Positions 1 through 8,013 of a stretch of DNA of 10,054 nucleotides are shown here, one piece after another. This DNA is from Wandonia sp964447015. Its GTDB lineage: Bacteria; Bacteroidota; Bacteroidia; Flavobacteriales_D; Crocinitomicaceae. Each line of letters begins with the position of its first letter. Position 1 is the stretch's first letter. The notes below the pieces were generated by a model. The model worked only from the letters and a program-made list of their open reading frames with translations, was not told the origin of the DNA and did not search any database. The stretch lies in the NCBI GenBank assembly GCA_964447015.1, contig CAYUQU010000103.1:1-10054 (forward strand), written 5' to 3'. The position numbers and the translations under genes were made by a program.

Positions 1-2543
1 CTACACACAGTTTGATCTGAGCCAGCATCGACGTTTGGGAGAGGGTTTACTGTTATATCAACCTGATCAGTATTCTCACAACCGTTTCCATCCGTACCAG
101 TTACTGTATAAGTCACTGTACCTACAGCTTGAGAAAAGGCTACACCATTTGTAACACTATTATCCCAAACATAAGAAACCGCACCCGAACCATTTAAGGT
201 CACCTGAACACCATCACAAACCGTTTGGTTTGGTCCAGCATCCACATTTGGAAGCGGATTTACAGTTACTGTTACCTGATCGGTATTTACACATCCATTC
301 ACATCTGTACCAGTGACTGTATAAGTATCAGTCATAACAGGTGAAAATGCCACACCATCGGTTACTCCATTATTCCACACATAACTTTGTGCTCCCGCAC
401 CAGCTAACAGTACATTTTCTCCAATACAAATTACTTGGTCTGCACCCGCATCAACTACAGGAAGTGGGTTAATCGTTACATCAACCTGATCAGTATTCAC
501 ACACCCATTGGCATCTGTTCCTGTTACTGTATAAGTTGTAGTTCCAACTGGTTGAGTAAAAGGGACACCATTTGTAACACTATTATCCCAAATATAAGTT
601 TGCGCTCCTGAGGCAGTCAATGTAACATTGTTACCTGTACACATTACTTGATCTGTACCTGCATTTACATTTGGAAGTGCATTCACAACCAATGTAACAT
701 TAGAAGTACTATCACAACCCGTTGCAGAAACAAAAGTAGCGGAATATACACCTGCTACAGACTCCATATTGCCATGAATCAATACTGATTCGCCTTGGCA
801 TATTGTTTCTGAATAGTTTGCTGTGATTACGTTATTCTCTGTTACTGTAAATGAAGCCGAGGTTGCAAAACAACCAAAAGCATTCGTCACAGTAACAGTT
901 ATTGGGTTATCAGCATCTGTTACATCAACTGTTGGCGTGTTTGCACCAGTTGACCAATTGTAAGTTGAGTACGCTTGAGTTGTGGAAAGAGTAGCTGTAG
1001 AACCTGCACAATATTCTTGAGCACCTTGAATAACAGGTGCTGGATTTGGATTAACTGTCACTTGCACCTGATCGGTATTCTGACATCCATTTGCATCTGT
1101 TCCAGTTACCGTATAGTTAACGGTACCAATTGGCTGACTAAAGGACACTCCATCGGTCACGCCACCTGACCATGTGTAAGACACTGCTCCAGAACCAGCT
1201 AATGTAACATCTGTACCGTCGCAAACCGTTTGGTCGGCACCTGCATTTACATTAGGTAGGGGATTTACAGTTACCGTAACATCATCTGTGTTTTGACATC
1301 CATTTACTGCAGTTCCAGTCACTGTATAAACATTCACACCAACTGGCGGAATAAAGCCTACACCATTATTAACACCACCTGTCCATACATATGTTGAGGC
1401 TCCAGAACCAGTCAAAGTTACTGTCGTTCCCTCACAAACCGTTTGGTCGACACCCGCATTTACATTAGGTAAAGGATTTACAGTTACGGTTACTTGATCA
1501 GTATTTTCACAACCACTTGCATCTGTTCCAGTCACTGTGTAAACTATTGTCCCAACAGCGGGAGTGAAAGCAATTCCATTGGTCACCCCGTTATCCCAGA
1601 CATATGTTGTTGCACCTGTTCCAGTTAAAGTTACAGCCGTATTTTCACAAACTGTTTGGTCAGTTCCTGCACCCACATTCGGTAAAGGATTTACAGTAAT
1701 TGTAACTTGGTCTGTGCCTGTACACCCATTCGCATCCTCTCCATCTACAGTATAAGTTGTAGTTACAGATGGTGACACTATATGTGATGCTCCAGCCCCA
1801 AGTCCGTTATCCCATGTATAAGTAACTCCACCTGTTGCCGTAATTGTTGCATTATCTCCATCACAAATAGCTTGATCAGGACCTGCATCAATCGGTGCAT
1901 TTAACAATATAGTTACTGTAATATCATCTGTATTTATGCATCCATTGGCATCTGTACCTGTCACTGTATATGTGGCTGTTCCACCAGGAGTGAAGGCAAC
2001 ACCATCAGTTACGCCATTTGTCCATGTATAGGTACTTGCTCCCGAACCACTCAATGTGATAGATGACCCCATACATACTGAAAAATCTGCTCCAGCATCT
2101 ACTATTGGAAGCGGATTAACGGTTACCGTCACCTGGTCTGTGTTTTCACAACCTGCGGCTGAAGTACCTGTTACTGTGTATGTATTTGTGGCTACAGGAG
2201 AGAATGCTATACCATTTGTCACTCCATTATCCCAAGTATAAGAAGTTGCATTTCCTGTACCAGTTAATGTTACACTCGCTCCAATACATATTGCCTGATC
2301 AGCTCCAGCATTAACTATTGGAAGTGGGTTAACTGTTACTGTAGCAACATCTGTATTTTGACATCCTGTTGCTGTGTTTGTTCCAGTTACAGTATATGAA
2401 ATAGTAGAAGGAGGAGTAGCATCAACAGATGTTCCTGTTGTTGCACTCAAATAAGTACCTGGCGACCATGTATATGTATCAGCTCCACCAGCTGTTAAAG
2501 TTACTGTTTCACCTACACATATCGCAGGGTCATTAACCGTTAC
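1..2543 (-). repeat. Tandem array of 12 complete PKD/Ig-like repeats plus start of a 13th
   Basis: Units begin near 2543, 2312, 2099, 1889, 1673, 1460, 1247, 1034, 824, 665, 452, 242 and 29 (minus strand), so most are 210-216 bp (70-72 residues). The first is 77 residues and the ninth only 53. A typical unit runs AGxDQTVC, VTLTGSGA, YTWDNGVTNGVAF, TYTVTGTDANGC, NTDQVTVTVNPLPNV. The two Cys codons (VC and GC) occur in every complete unit, 45-47 residues apart in ten units, 52 in the first and 28 in the ninth. From GC to the next unit's Cys is 24-25 residues. The eighth and ninth units (about 666-1034) are divergent in sequence and lack the YTW/NGV core. The pattern fits a string of beta-sandwich domains as in Bacteroidota surface adhesins. 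A disulfide within each domain is plausible but inferred. Confidence 0.92.
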
Positions 2544-4583
2544 AATTGGTTGAGGGTCTATCGTTATAATAAATGTCTCGACTGAAAAACATATCGCGTC
2601 AGGAGATTGGTAGGAAACAGTATATGTTCCTGGAGTTGAAGCGCCTAAATTTATCACACCTGATAACCCATTAATCGAAAGACCTGCTGTGGATGAGAAT
2701 GTTCCACCAGTTACACCAGTAACTATCGGACTTGGGTTTGGCTCATTTTGGCAATATTGATTGCTTGGATAAGTAAATGACGCATCCTGAACACCTGTGA
2801 ATGTTCCCGAAATTGTAATCGGACATCCATTTGCATCTGTAATCTCAAAAGAATAATTATCTCCATCTACTAAACCTGACACACTTATTGTACCACCATT
2901 TGCTGTAGTCGTATTATCAAAAGACGCACTTGCTGGCACCAAATTACTTGCTGTAAAATTTGAGCCGTTTTGAGCGGGCAATCCACCAGTTACAGTTGTT
3001 ACTAAAGTACCTGCTTGACAGTCCTCAACAGGTGTAGCATTAATTTCTGGTAAAAAAGTCACCTCAGTCACTGGACCTAAGTCATAACAATTCACTAAAG
3101 AATTTGTAGATGAATAGTAACCATCAACCATACTATACATTGTGAGAGGAACAAAATATAATGTTGCACCATCACCTGTATTATTAGCAATAGCCCAAGC
3201 TTGGTCAGCAGTAGAAGCTACACCTAAAAGACATGGGTCTGTATTTATATCATCTGGCTCAACAACTGTTGGTGGACAATCAAATACTAACAACCAAACT
3301 CCTGGGTCATACGTTACTGCAGAACTTACATCATTCGGTGGAATAAAATCACCATTACCAATTATATTCAATTGATCTCCAAAACACAATAAGTATGGGT
3401 TTGACGAGCTTGCATCACCGATTAATGTATTTGTATAAGTTCCCGCATCTACAGGGCAATCACATGCAGGAGGGTAATCAAATGATCCAGATGACATAGT
3501 ACAAGCTGGATCTGCAGAAAAAGTAACAGTCACTGCACAATTTGTTGTACCATCAGGTGTAATATCATTCAATGCATAGTTTGTAGGACTTGTAAAAGGC
3601 GCATTGAATACTTGTGAGTTTCCATTACAATCAGTTACAGTCAATGTTCCAGTTGCTGGTGCATCTTGAAACTCAACAATTCCTGTAATATCAAAGGTGT
3701 TTGTTGCTGGATCACATACTGAGATATTTGTTTCTAAATAAGTTATAAAACAAGCTGGATCACATGGTGGGGGATTGTTATAAGCAACACTTGCCTCACA
3801 AGCAGGATCTGCAGAAAAATATACAGTCAAATCGCATGGAGCTCCATCTGCAGTTATATTGTTAATAGCAAAATTGTACGATGCTGCACCAAAAGGTGCA
3901 TTTGCAACAGTTGTTTGATTTCCGTTACAATCGACAGCTATAAGCGAACCTGTTGTGGGTGGATCTACAATACCAACAGTACCTGTTATATTAAATAAAC
4001 CTGTAGCAGGGGCACAAGCACCAATCGTAACATCTAAAGATGTAATTGCACATGGTTCAACTATACTACAATCGGTCGTCGCAGTACCAGCTGTATTGGT
4101 AAATGAAATATCTGTATTTTGGTTTGAGAAATTAGTGATGAGTAAAACATATACTTCCCCAGTTTGCGCATTTGTGATGTCAGCATATTCAGTAGCAGCT
4201 GTTGAATAGCTACAAGCTACTACTCCGTTAAGACCTGCTCCAGAACCTGCCGTCCCCATATTACCACAATAACTCATTGCTTGAGCATAACTGGTATAGG
4301 GACCATAAAGAATATAATCGATATCTTCATTTTGTGAATTACTCATTTCTAGAGTCATATCTCCAGGCTGATCGATTTCCATGTAATACCACGCAGGGTT
4401 GGGTTGACTTCCTAAACAGTTGTAATCATTTCCCCCTTCAGCAGAACCATTATTAACACCTGCAGGAAAATTATATGTACTCCCCGTACAGAAGGGTTCG
4501 GCACCAGCACAGTTGTCACCTTGTGCAATCGAAAAAACAGAAAAAACTAGTGTAAAAACAAATAGCAGTATATTTTTCATCAT
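1..4583 (-). CDS. Giant secreted PKD/Ig-like repeat protein, probable T9SS-exported surface adhesin (5' end present, C-terminus beyond window)
   Basis: The reading frame is open from ATG at 4583 to the left edge, giving at least 1527 codons; I translated it throughout and found no stop. Two ATGs are adjacent (4583 and 4580) and either may be the start. Residues 1-20 form a signal peptide ending SIA before QGDNC. Residues ~22-177 are a Cys-containing beta-type domain (PFC, NPAWYYMEI, DIDYILYGPY) resembling N-terminal domains of other large Bacteroidota secreted proteins. Residues 178-375 are two copies of a ~100-residue domain. Residues ~376-540 contain LLCFGDQL and TLYFVPLTMY, also typical of such adhesins, followed by further beta-rich sequence to ~680. 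From ~681 on, PKD/Ig-like repeats continue past the edge. There are no catalytic motifs. Adhesion, gliding or matrix function and T9SS export are inferred from architecture, since the sorting domain is not visible. The small secreted protein 9 bp upstream is probably co-transcribed. Confidence 0.9.
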   Translation of the reverse strand, partial: MMKNILLFVFTLVFSVFSIAQGDNCAGAEPFCTGSTYNFPAGVNNGSAEGGNDYNCLGSQPNPAWYYMEIDQPGDMTLEMSNSQNEDIDYILYGPYTSYAQAMSYCGNMGTAGSGAGLNGVVACSYSTAATEYADITNAQTGEVYVLLITNFSNQNTDISFTNTAGTATTDCSIVEPCAITSLDVTIGACAPATGLFNITGTVGIVDPPTTGSLIAVDCNGNQTTVANAPFGAASYNFAINNITADGAPCDLTVYFSADPACEASVAYNNPPPCDPACFITYLETNISVCDPATNTFDITGIVEFQDAPATGTLTVTDCNGNSQVFNAPFTSPTNYALNDITPDGTTNCAVTVTFSADPACTMSSGSFDYPPACDCPVDAGTYTNTLIGDASSSNPYLLCFGDQLNIIGNGDFIPPNDVSSAVTYDPGVWLLVFDCPPTVVEPDDINTDPCLLGVASTADQAWAIANNTGDGATLYFVPLTMYSMVDGYYSSTNSLVNCYDLGPVTEVTFLPEINATPVEDCQAGTLVTTVTGGLPAQNGSNFTASNLVPASASFDNTTTANGGTISVSGLVDGDNYSFEITDANGCPITISGTFTGVQDASFTYPSNQYCQNEPNPSPIVTGVTGGTFSSTAGLSINGLSGVINLGASTPGTYTVSYQSPDAICFSVETFIITIDPQPIVTVNDPAICVGETVTLTAGGADTYTWSPGTYLSATTGTSVDATPPSTISYTVTGTNTATGCQNTDVATVTVNPLPIVNAGADQAICIGASVTLTGTGNATSYTWDNGVTNGIAFSPVATNTYTVTGTSAAGCENTDQVTVTVNPLPIVDAGADFSVCMGSSITLSGSGASTYTWTNGVTDGVAFTPGGTATYTVTGTDANGCINTDDITVTILLNAPIDAGPDQAICDGDNATITATGGVTYTWDNGLGAGASHIVSPSVTTTYTVDGEDANGCTGTDQVTITVNPLPNVGAGTDQTVCENTAVTLTGTGATTYVWDNGVTNGIAFTPAVGTIVYTVTGTDASGCENTDQVTVTVNPLPNVNAGVDQTVCEGTTVTLTGSGASTYVWTGGVNNGVGFIPPVGVNVYTVTGTAVNGCQNTDDVTVTVNPLPNVNAGADQTVCDGTDVTLAGSGAVSYTWSGGVTDGVSFSQPIGTVNYTVTGTDANGCQNTDQVQVTVNPNPAPVIQGAQEYCAGSTATLSTTQAYSTYNWSTGANTPTVDVTDADNPITVTVTNAFGCFATSASFTVTENNVITANYSETICQGESVLIHGNMESVAGVYSATFVSATGCDSTSNVTLVVNALPNVNAGTDQVMCTGNNVTLTASGAQTYIWDNSVTNGVPFTQPVGTTTYTVTGTDANGCVNTDQVDVTINPLPVVDAGADQVICIGENVLLAGAGAQSYVWNNGVTDGVAFSPVMTDTYTVTGTDVNGCVNTDQVTVTVNPLPNVDAGPNQTVCDGVQVTLNGSGAVSYVWDNSVTNGVAFSQAVGTVTYTVTGTDGNGCENTDQVDITVNPLPNVDAGSDQTVC
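3462..4052 (-). repeat. Two tandem ~100-residue Cys-rich domains in the giant protein
   Basis: Residues 178-277 (3753-4052) and about 278-374 (3462-3752) align as two copies. Shared features in order are CxIT or CFIT with L(D/E)T/VxI near the start, an (A/V)C(A/D)PAT turn, F(N/D)ITG, a PxTG(S/T)L strand, VDCNGN or TDCNGN, NAPF, NxI(T)xDG, a C(D/A)(L/V)TVxFSADPAC motif, and a Pro-rich PPxCD end. Spacing from copy to copy is 100 residues. I do not recognise the family. It looks like an extracellular beta domain with conserved Cys residues, duplicated within the gene and now diverged to moderate identity. Confidence 0.8.
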
Positions 4584-4592
4584 TTCAGTGTG

Positions 4593-4985
4593 TTATTTCT
4601 TCAATAAGTTTGATTTTTCTTCCTCAAGATTTTTTAAAAGGATTTCATTTCTATCATACCACCCTTCGGCACGAGCTTTTGCATCCATTTCCGGATTGTT
4701 TTTAACATAATCCATTTTCGACTTAATATTCGCTATATCAGTATTAACATCTGTCACCGTACGTGGATTTGATGTTTTACTCTTTTGCTCTCGTGAATAT
4801 GAAACCGTCATAGGATAACTTGCTTCGTTAGAAGTAGTGTTGTTTCTTTGAACACTATCTGATGACACAGACTTAGGTTGTTCACTTCTTATGGCTTTAG
4901 GAGTAGGAGCTACAGTGGTTTTATTGTCCTGAGCATTTATTGAAAATGTAGTAAAAATAAGTATTGACACAACAGCTGTTTTCAT
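4593..4985 (-). CDS. Small secreted protein of unknown function, upstream of the giant repeat protein
   Basis: This is a complete 130-residue frame with ATG at 4985 and TAA at 4593-4595. Residues 1-18 form a signal peptide (MKTAVVSILIFTTFSINA before Q), so the product is exported to the periplasm or beyond; there is no lipobox Cys. Residues ~20-80 are Thr/Ser/Asn/Pro-rich and probably disordered. Residues ~82-130 are charged and likely helical: an IxNIKSKMDYVKNNPEMDAKA stretch, then GWYDRNEILL, ending in an EEEKSNLLKK tail suited to a short coiled coil. I do not recognise a named domain. Only 9 bp separate its stop from the giant gene's start, so the two are very likely co-transcribed. An accessory role in export, anchoring or folding of that protein is possible but rests on position alone. 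A short lineage-specific protein unrelated to the neighbour is the alternative. Confidence 0.75.
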   Translation of the reverse strand: MKTAVVSILIFTTFSINAQDNKTTVAPTPKAIRSEQPKSVSSDSVQRNNTTSNEASYPMTVSYSREQKSKTSNPRTVTDVNTDIANIKSKMDYVKNNPEMDAKARAEGWYDRNEILLKNLEEEKSNLLKK

Positions 4986-5282
4986 ATAGTTATTTTGGTT
5001 TTATAAAATAATTTTAGCATTTTAATACATTCATAATCTGAATGAAACACCTAAAATACATCAATTTGACGACTAATAAACAAAAGAGTTGCCAAAACAA
5101 AATAACTTTTTTCGCGTAAACTGTATCTTTTTTGAACAAAACGAAATACTGTCAGTACTACACCATTGAAAAATAGCTCATTGAAAATATTGATCTAAGA
5201 AGTAAAGAGCCTTGATAGATAAGCCTCTCGCTTATTTACAAAATTGAAAAAGTGAAATATTAGCTTAAGGGGTTAAATCTGC
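4986..5282. other. AT-rich intergenic region between hemF and the small secreted protein gene
   Basis: These 297 bp hold no convincing gene on either strand. Because the genes on both sides read leftward, the region should contain the end of the hemF transcript and the promoter of the downstream pair. I see no perfect TAnnTTTG element on the minus strand; the nearest is TTATTTTG (5098-5105), one mismatch, about 110 bp ahead of the start codon. A short hairpin near 5216-5238 is listed separately. Confidence 0.6.
5216..5238 (-). terminator. Possible weak hairpin after hemF
   Basis: The arms 5216-5224 and 5230-5238 can pair over nine positions with one imperfect pair, around a five-base loop; the ATAAGC/GCTTAT core is perfect. 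It lies 45 bp past the hemF stop, the right place for a transcript end. On the minus strand no T-run follows the hairpin, so it does not fit a classical intrinsic terminator and could be chance in AT-rich DNA. Confidence 0.25.
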
Positions 5283-6167
5283 TTACAAAGCTGTTACTTT
5301 TTTCAACAAATCGATAGTTTTTTGCTCTAAATCAGTTGGAGTATAGTTGTAAATCCATGAAGCATTAACTGGTAGAGACATCAGAATAGATTCTGTTCTA
5401 CCTCCTGTTTTCAGACCAAAGGTAGTTCCGCGATCATAAACTAAGTTAAATTCTACGTAACGACCTCTTCGGTAATTACGCCAAGCAATATTTTCTTCTG
5501 TAAAAGCCTGATCTCTTTGATCTACTTGTTCTGAATATATTTCCACAAAAGCTCTACCTAACTCACATGAAAAAGCAAAAGTTTGATCCTTAGAAAGTGA
5601 ATTGCCCTCATGCAAATGATCGTAAAACACACCGCCAATACCGCGAGTTTCATTTCTATGAGGAATAAAAAAGTAGTCATCAGCCCACTCCTTGAATCTT
5701 GGATAAAAGTTAGGGTCGTATTTGTCGCAAATCGTTTTTAATCTGCTGTGAAATCTTGTTGCCATTTCAGGCACAACATAATGAGGAGTCAAATCAATTC
5801 CCCCACCAAACCAATACTCACCTGTATCTAATTCGAAATAGCGAATATTCATATGAATAATGGGAACAAAAGGATTATGAGGATGTAGAACAATTGAAAC
5901 ACCAGTAGCAAAAAACTCACTCCCATTCAACCCGAGTTGTTTGTTCATTGCTTCTGAAACTGGACCGTGAACTGCAGAAAAATTGACCCCACCTTTTTCT
6001 ATTAAATCTCCATTTGATAACACACGAGTTCTACCTCCACCACCTTCTTCGCGATCCCACAAATCTTCTACAAAAACGGTTCCTCCATCAAGCTCTTCAA
6101 GTCCTTGGCAAATTTCATCTTGAATTCGCTTATACTCCTCAGCTATTTCACTTTTATTAATGGACAC
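5283..6167 (-). CDS. hemF: Oxygen-dependent coproporphyrinogen III oxidase
   Basis: HemF oxidatively decarboxylates coproporphyrinogen III to protoporphyrinogen IX with O2, in the cytoplasm, as a late step of heme synthesis. The 294-residue product matches the family length (~300 in E. coli). Family hallmarks are HPHNPFVPIIHMNIRYF (95-111), YWFGGGIDLTPHY (118-130), RGIGGVFYDHL (175-185) and the C-terminal block RRGRYVEFNLVYDRGTTFGL with TGGRTESILMSLP (233-266). His95, His105, His140 and His170 correspond by spacing and context to the conserved metal/active-site histidines of E. coli HemF; His105 would be the catalytic one. The start is GTG at 6167. An in-frame stop at 6180-6182 excludes a longer form, and the next Met (74) would remove conserved sequence. 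The gene overlaps the LysM gene by 11 bp and has a strong SD, so it is probably translationally coupled as the last gene of a guaA cluster. Its presence implies aerobic heme synthesis. Confidence 0.97.
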   Translation of the reverse strand: MSINKSEIAEEYKRIQDEICQGLEELDGGTVFVEDLWDREEGGGGRTRVLSNGDLIEKGGVNFSAVHGPVSEAMNKQLGLNGSEFFATGVSIVLHPHNPFVPIIHMNIRYFELDTGEYWFGGGIDLTPHYVVPEMATRFHSRLKTICDKYDPNFYPRFKEWADDYFFIPHRNETRGIGGVFYDHLHEGNSLSKDQTFAFSCELGRAFVEIYSEQVDQRDQAFTEENIAWRNYRRGRYVEFNLVYDRGTTFGLKTGGRTESILMSLPVNASWIYNYTPTDLEQKTIDLLKKVTAL

Positions 6168-8001
6168 GCCCTGCCTCCTCTATCACAAAATTATTGTAAC
6201 GAACAACAAACACGTTTCTGTTCTCAAACCCATTCTGATTACCTACTGTAGAATAGTGGAAATCGTTAATCACTCCTTCATGGGGGCGGTTATCTTTCAA
6301 GAAATTTCGTCGAATAAAATCCATGGTTACGTCAAATCCTTGCATAGCATATTTATCAGGGTCAGTTCCATATTTTGCTCTAAACAACTCAATAAATTGT
6401 TGCACTTCATCTTCTTCAAAATTAAGTGAAACTGCTGAAGGGTAGTGCAAATTCAATCTTCTTTTGTAATCGAGTTTTATTTCATCAAAATTATCCCAAT
6501 CACGCATTCCGTAAACACGGATATCGGCTTCTTCGTATGTTTTTGATATGTTGCGAACTTTGTTCATCGCCGTCATAAAGTTTGCAGCAAATACTCGGTT
6601 TTTAGATGGAACAATGAAAATATTAACCATATCCTTCTTCACATAACTTGAAATATCTCTACCCGAAGACGAACCAAGAGTAACCTCCTTCAATACAGCT
6701 CGATGCGCTAATGTATCCAATTGTTCGTTGATTCTTTTTCGAACAATATTATAGTTAGCAGAATCTGATTTAATACCACTTTTCACTAGAATGATATTAT
6801 GTGTTGAATGATTTTTCACTATTTCATCTGCCATTCCCTCTAACAAACGTGTATCCGAAGGTACTGAAGCAAAAACATAACGATTATCTTTCAAATTCAC
6901 CAAAGGAAGTGGTACTGGAAAAACAACAGGTACTTTGTTCTTCTTAGCCCAAGCTGCTACAACTTTTGATGGAGCTGGCATTAAAGGCCCTATAATCAAA
7001 TCCCACTCTGATGACTCCATTTTTTTCAACACTTTTGCGGTACTCAATGAATCCGATTTGGTATCAAACAAACTAACAGATGCATTTAACCCTAAGTTCT
7101 CAAGTGAATCTAACGCGAACTTGATTCCCATATAAAACTCTGTTGCCACTTTTGTGTATCCATTCATAGTCGCATTTGGCGTAATACCGTACACCGAACC
7201 ATTCATGTCATAATTCATCGGCAACAAAACAGCTATCTTAAATTTTTCTTTTGAGGGAAATAACAACGTGGTGTCAAAATACTTATCTTTTGAAGGTTCT
7301 GGTACTTTGCGTACTTGAACTTCTTTTACTGATTCCTTTTTTAACGGAATAATTAAGACATCTCCAGTTCGGATTTTGTTGTTCTGAATTTTGTTGATTC
7401 GCACGAGCGTATCCACGTGAACCATGAATCGCTTTGAAATCGAATACAGCGTTTCGTGCTTCATAACTGTATGCTCAACAAGTGAATCTTTAAAAATCAC
7501 CTTGGTCGCTGATACAGCATTAACAGGTTGTTCCTCTTTTGTAATTTGTGTTGCTCCGCCTTTGCCTTTACTCACAATAAGTTCCTGTCCAATTGAAAGT
7601 CCTTGTTCTGCTGATGGATTTAAAGCTAATAATTCATCAATTGTCACTCCATAAGACTTGGAAATACCGTAAAGTGTTTCGCCTTGTTTTACAATATGGG
7701 TTTGACTTCCGTTAGTAACGGGCGCATTGTTTTCAACAGTTTTGACATCTGAAGCCAAAGGAATCCAAACAACCTGGCCGATACTTAAACCGCCTTCAAC
7801 CCCAGGATTCTCTTTCACGATATCATCAACAGGTATATTGTAAGTAGTATGAAGCCCCCAAAGGGTATTGCCCTGCTGTACTACATGTACATAAAAATTT
7901 TTGCCATCCCTCTCTTTAATTTCAACTTCACCCGGTTGGGCAAAAGAAATTTGAGAAAATGACATCAACATTAGAAATAGATACAGCACTTTCAACTTCA
8001 T
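6157..8001 (-). CDS. Secreted protein with three LysM domains and a periplasmic-binding-protein-like (PBP1) domain
   Basis: The 614-residue product begins with a signal peptide (1-21, ending ISFA before Q) and no lipobox Cys. Three LysM domains follow at about 37-81 (GNTLWGLHTTYNI, LSIGQVVWIPL), 101-144 (GETLYGISKSYGV, LSIGQELIV) and 176-220 (HETLYSISKRFMV, GDVLIIPL). LysM modules bind the glycan of peptidoglycan. After a charged linker, ~254-605 resembles type I periplasmic binding proteins of the branched-chain amino acid/LivJ class: FKIAVLLPMNYD, then FYMGIKFALDSL, WDLIIGPL at 333-340, KKNKVPVVFP, and a second lobe ending GFDVTMDFI. No transporter genes are nearby, so a wall-anchored sensor or scaffold in the periplasm is as likely as solute uptake; that is inference. 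ATG at 8001 lies 12 bp after the guaA stop, with a weak AAGAAG purine stretch ahead, and the 3' end overlaps hemF. Proteins of this kind next to guaA are familiar to me from flavobacterial genomes. Confidence 0.9.
   Translation of the reverse strand: MKLKVLYLFLMLMSFSQISFAQPGEVEIKERDGKNFYVHVVQQGNTLWGLHTTYNIPVDDIVKENPGVEGGLSIGQVVWIPLASDVKTVENNAPVTNGSQTHIVKQGETLYGISKSYGVTIDELLALNPSAEQGLSIGQELIVSKGKGGATQITKEEQPVNAVSATKVIFKDSLVEHTVMKHETLYSISKRFMVHVDTLVRINKIQNNKIRTGDVLIIPLKKESVKEVQVRKVPEPSKDKYFDTTLLFPSKEKFKIAVLLPMNYDMNGSVYGITPNATMNGYTKVATEFYMGIKFALDSLENLGLNASVSLFDTKSDSLSTAKVLKKMESSEWDLIIGPLMPAPSKVVAAWAKKNKVPVVFPVPLPLVNLKDNRYVFASVPSDTRLLEGMADEIVKNHSTHNIILVKSGIKSDSANYNIVRKRINEQLDTLAHRAVLKEVTLGSSSGRDISSYVKKDMVNIFIVPSKNRVFAANFMTAMNKVRNISKTYEEADIRVYGMRDWDNFDEIKLDYKRRLNLHYPSAVSLNFEEDEVQQFIELFRAKYGTDPDKYAMQGFDVTMDFIRRNFLKDNRPHEGVINDFHYSTVGNQNGFENRNVFVVRYNNFVIEEAGRVH
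6174..6180 (-). promoter_or_regulatory. Strong Shine-Dalgarno sequence for the GTG start of hemF
   Basis: The minus strand reads GAGGAGG, six bases, then GTG at 6167. The site lies inside the last codons of the upstream LysM gene (within EEAGRVH). It settles the choice of the GTG start. A near-perfect anti-SD match stands out because Bacteroidota genes usually lack SD sequences, and the other starts in this window have none this strong. Confidence 0.75.
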
Positions 8002-8013
8002 CTTCTTAAAATT

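Noticed and set aside
1..2543. Regular ~213-bp DNA periodicity as a CRISPR array or non-coding satellite
   Set aside because: The period is a multiple of three, the frame is open throughout, and the repeats are conserved as protein with synonymous drift, so it is a coding domain repeat.
975..4209. Short plus-strand frames (for example 975-1169, 1564-1755, 2056-2241, 3142-3375, 3955-4209)
   Set aside because: They are antisense to the giant gene, recur with its repeats, and encode low-complexity or implausible proteins.
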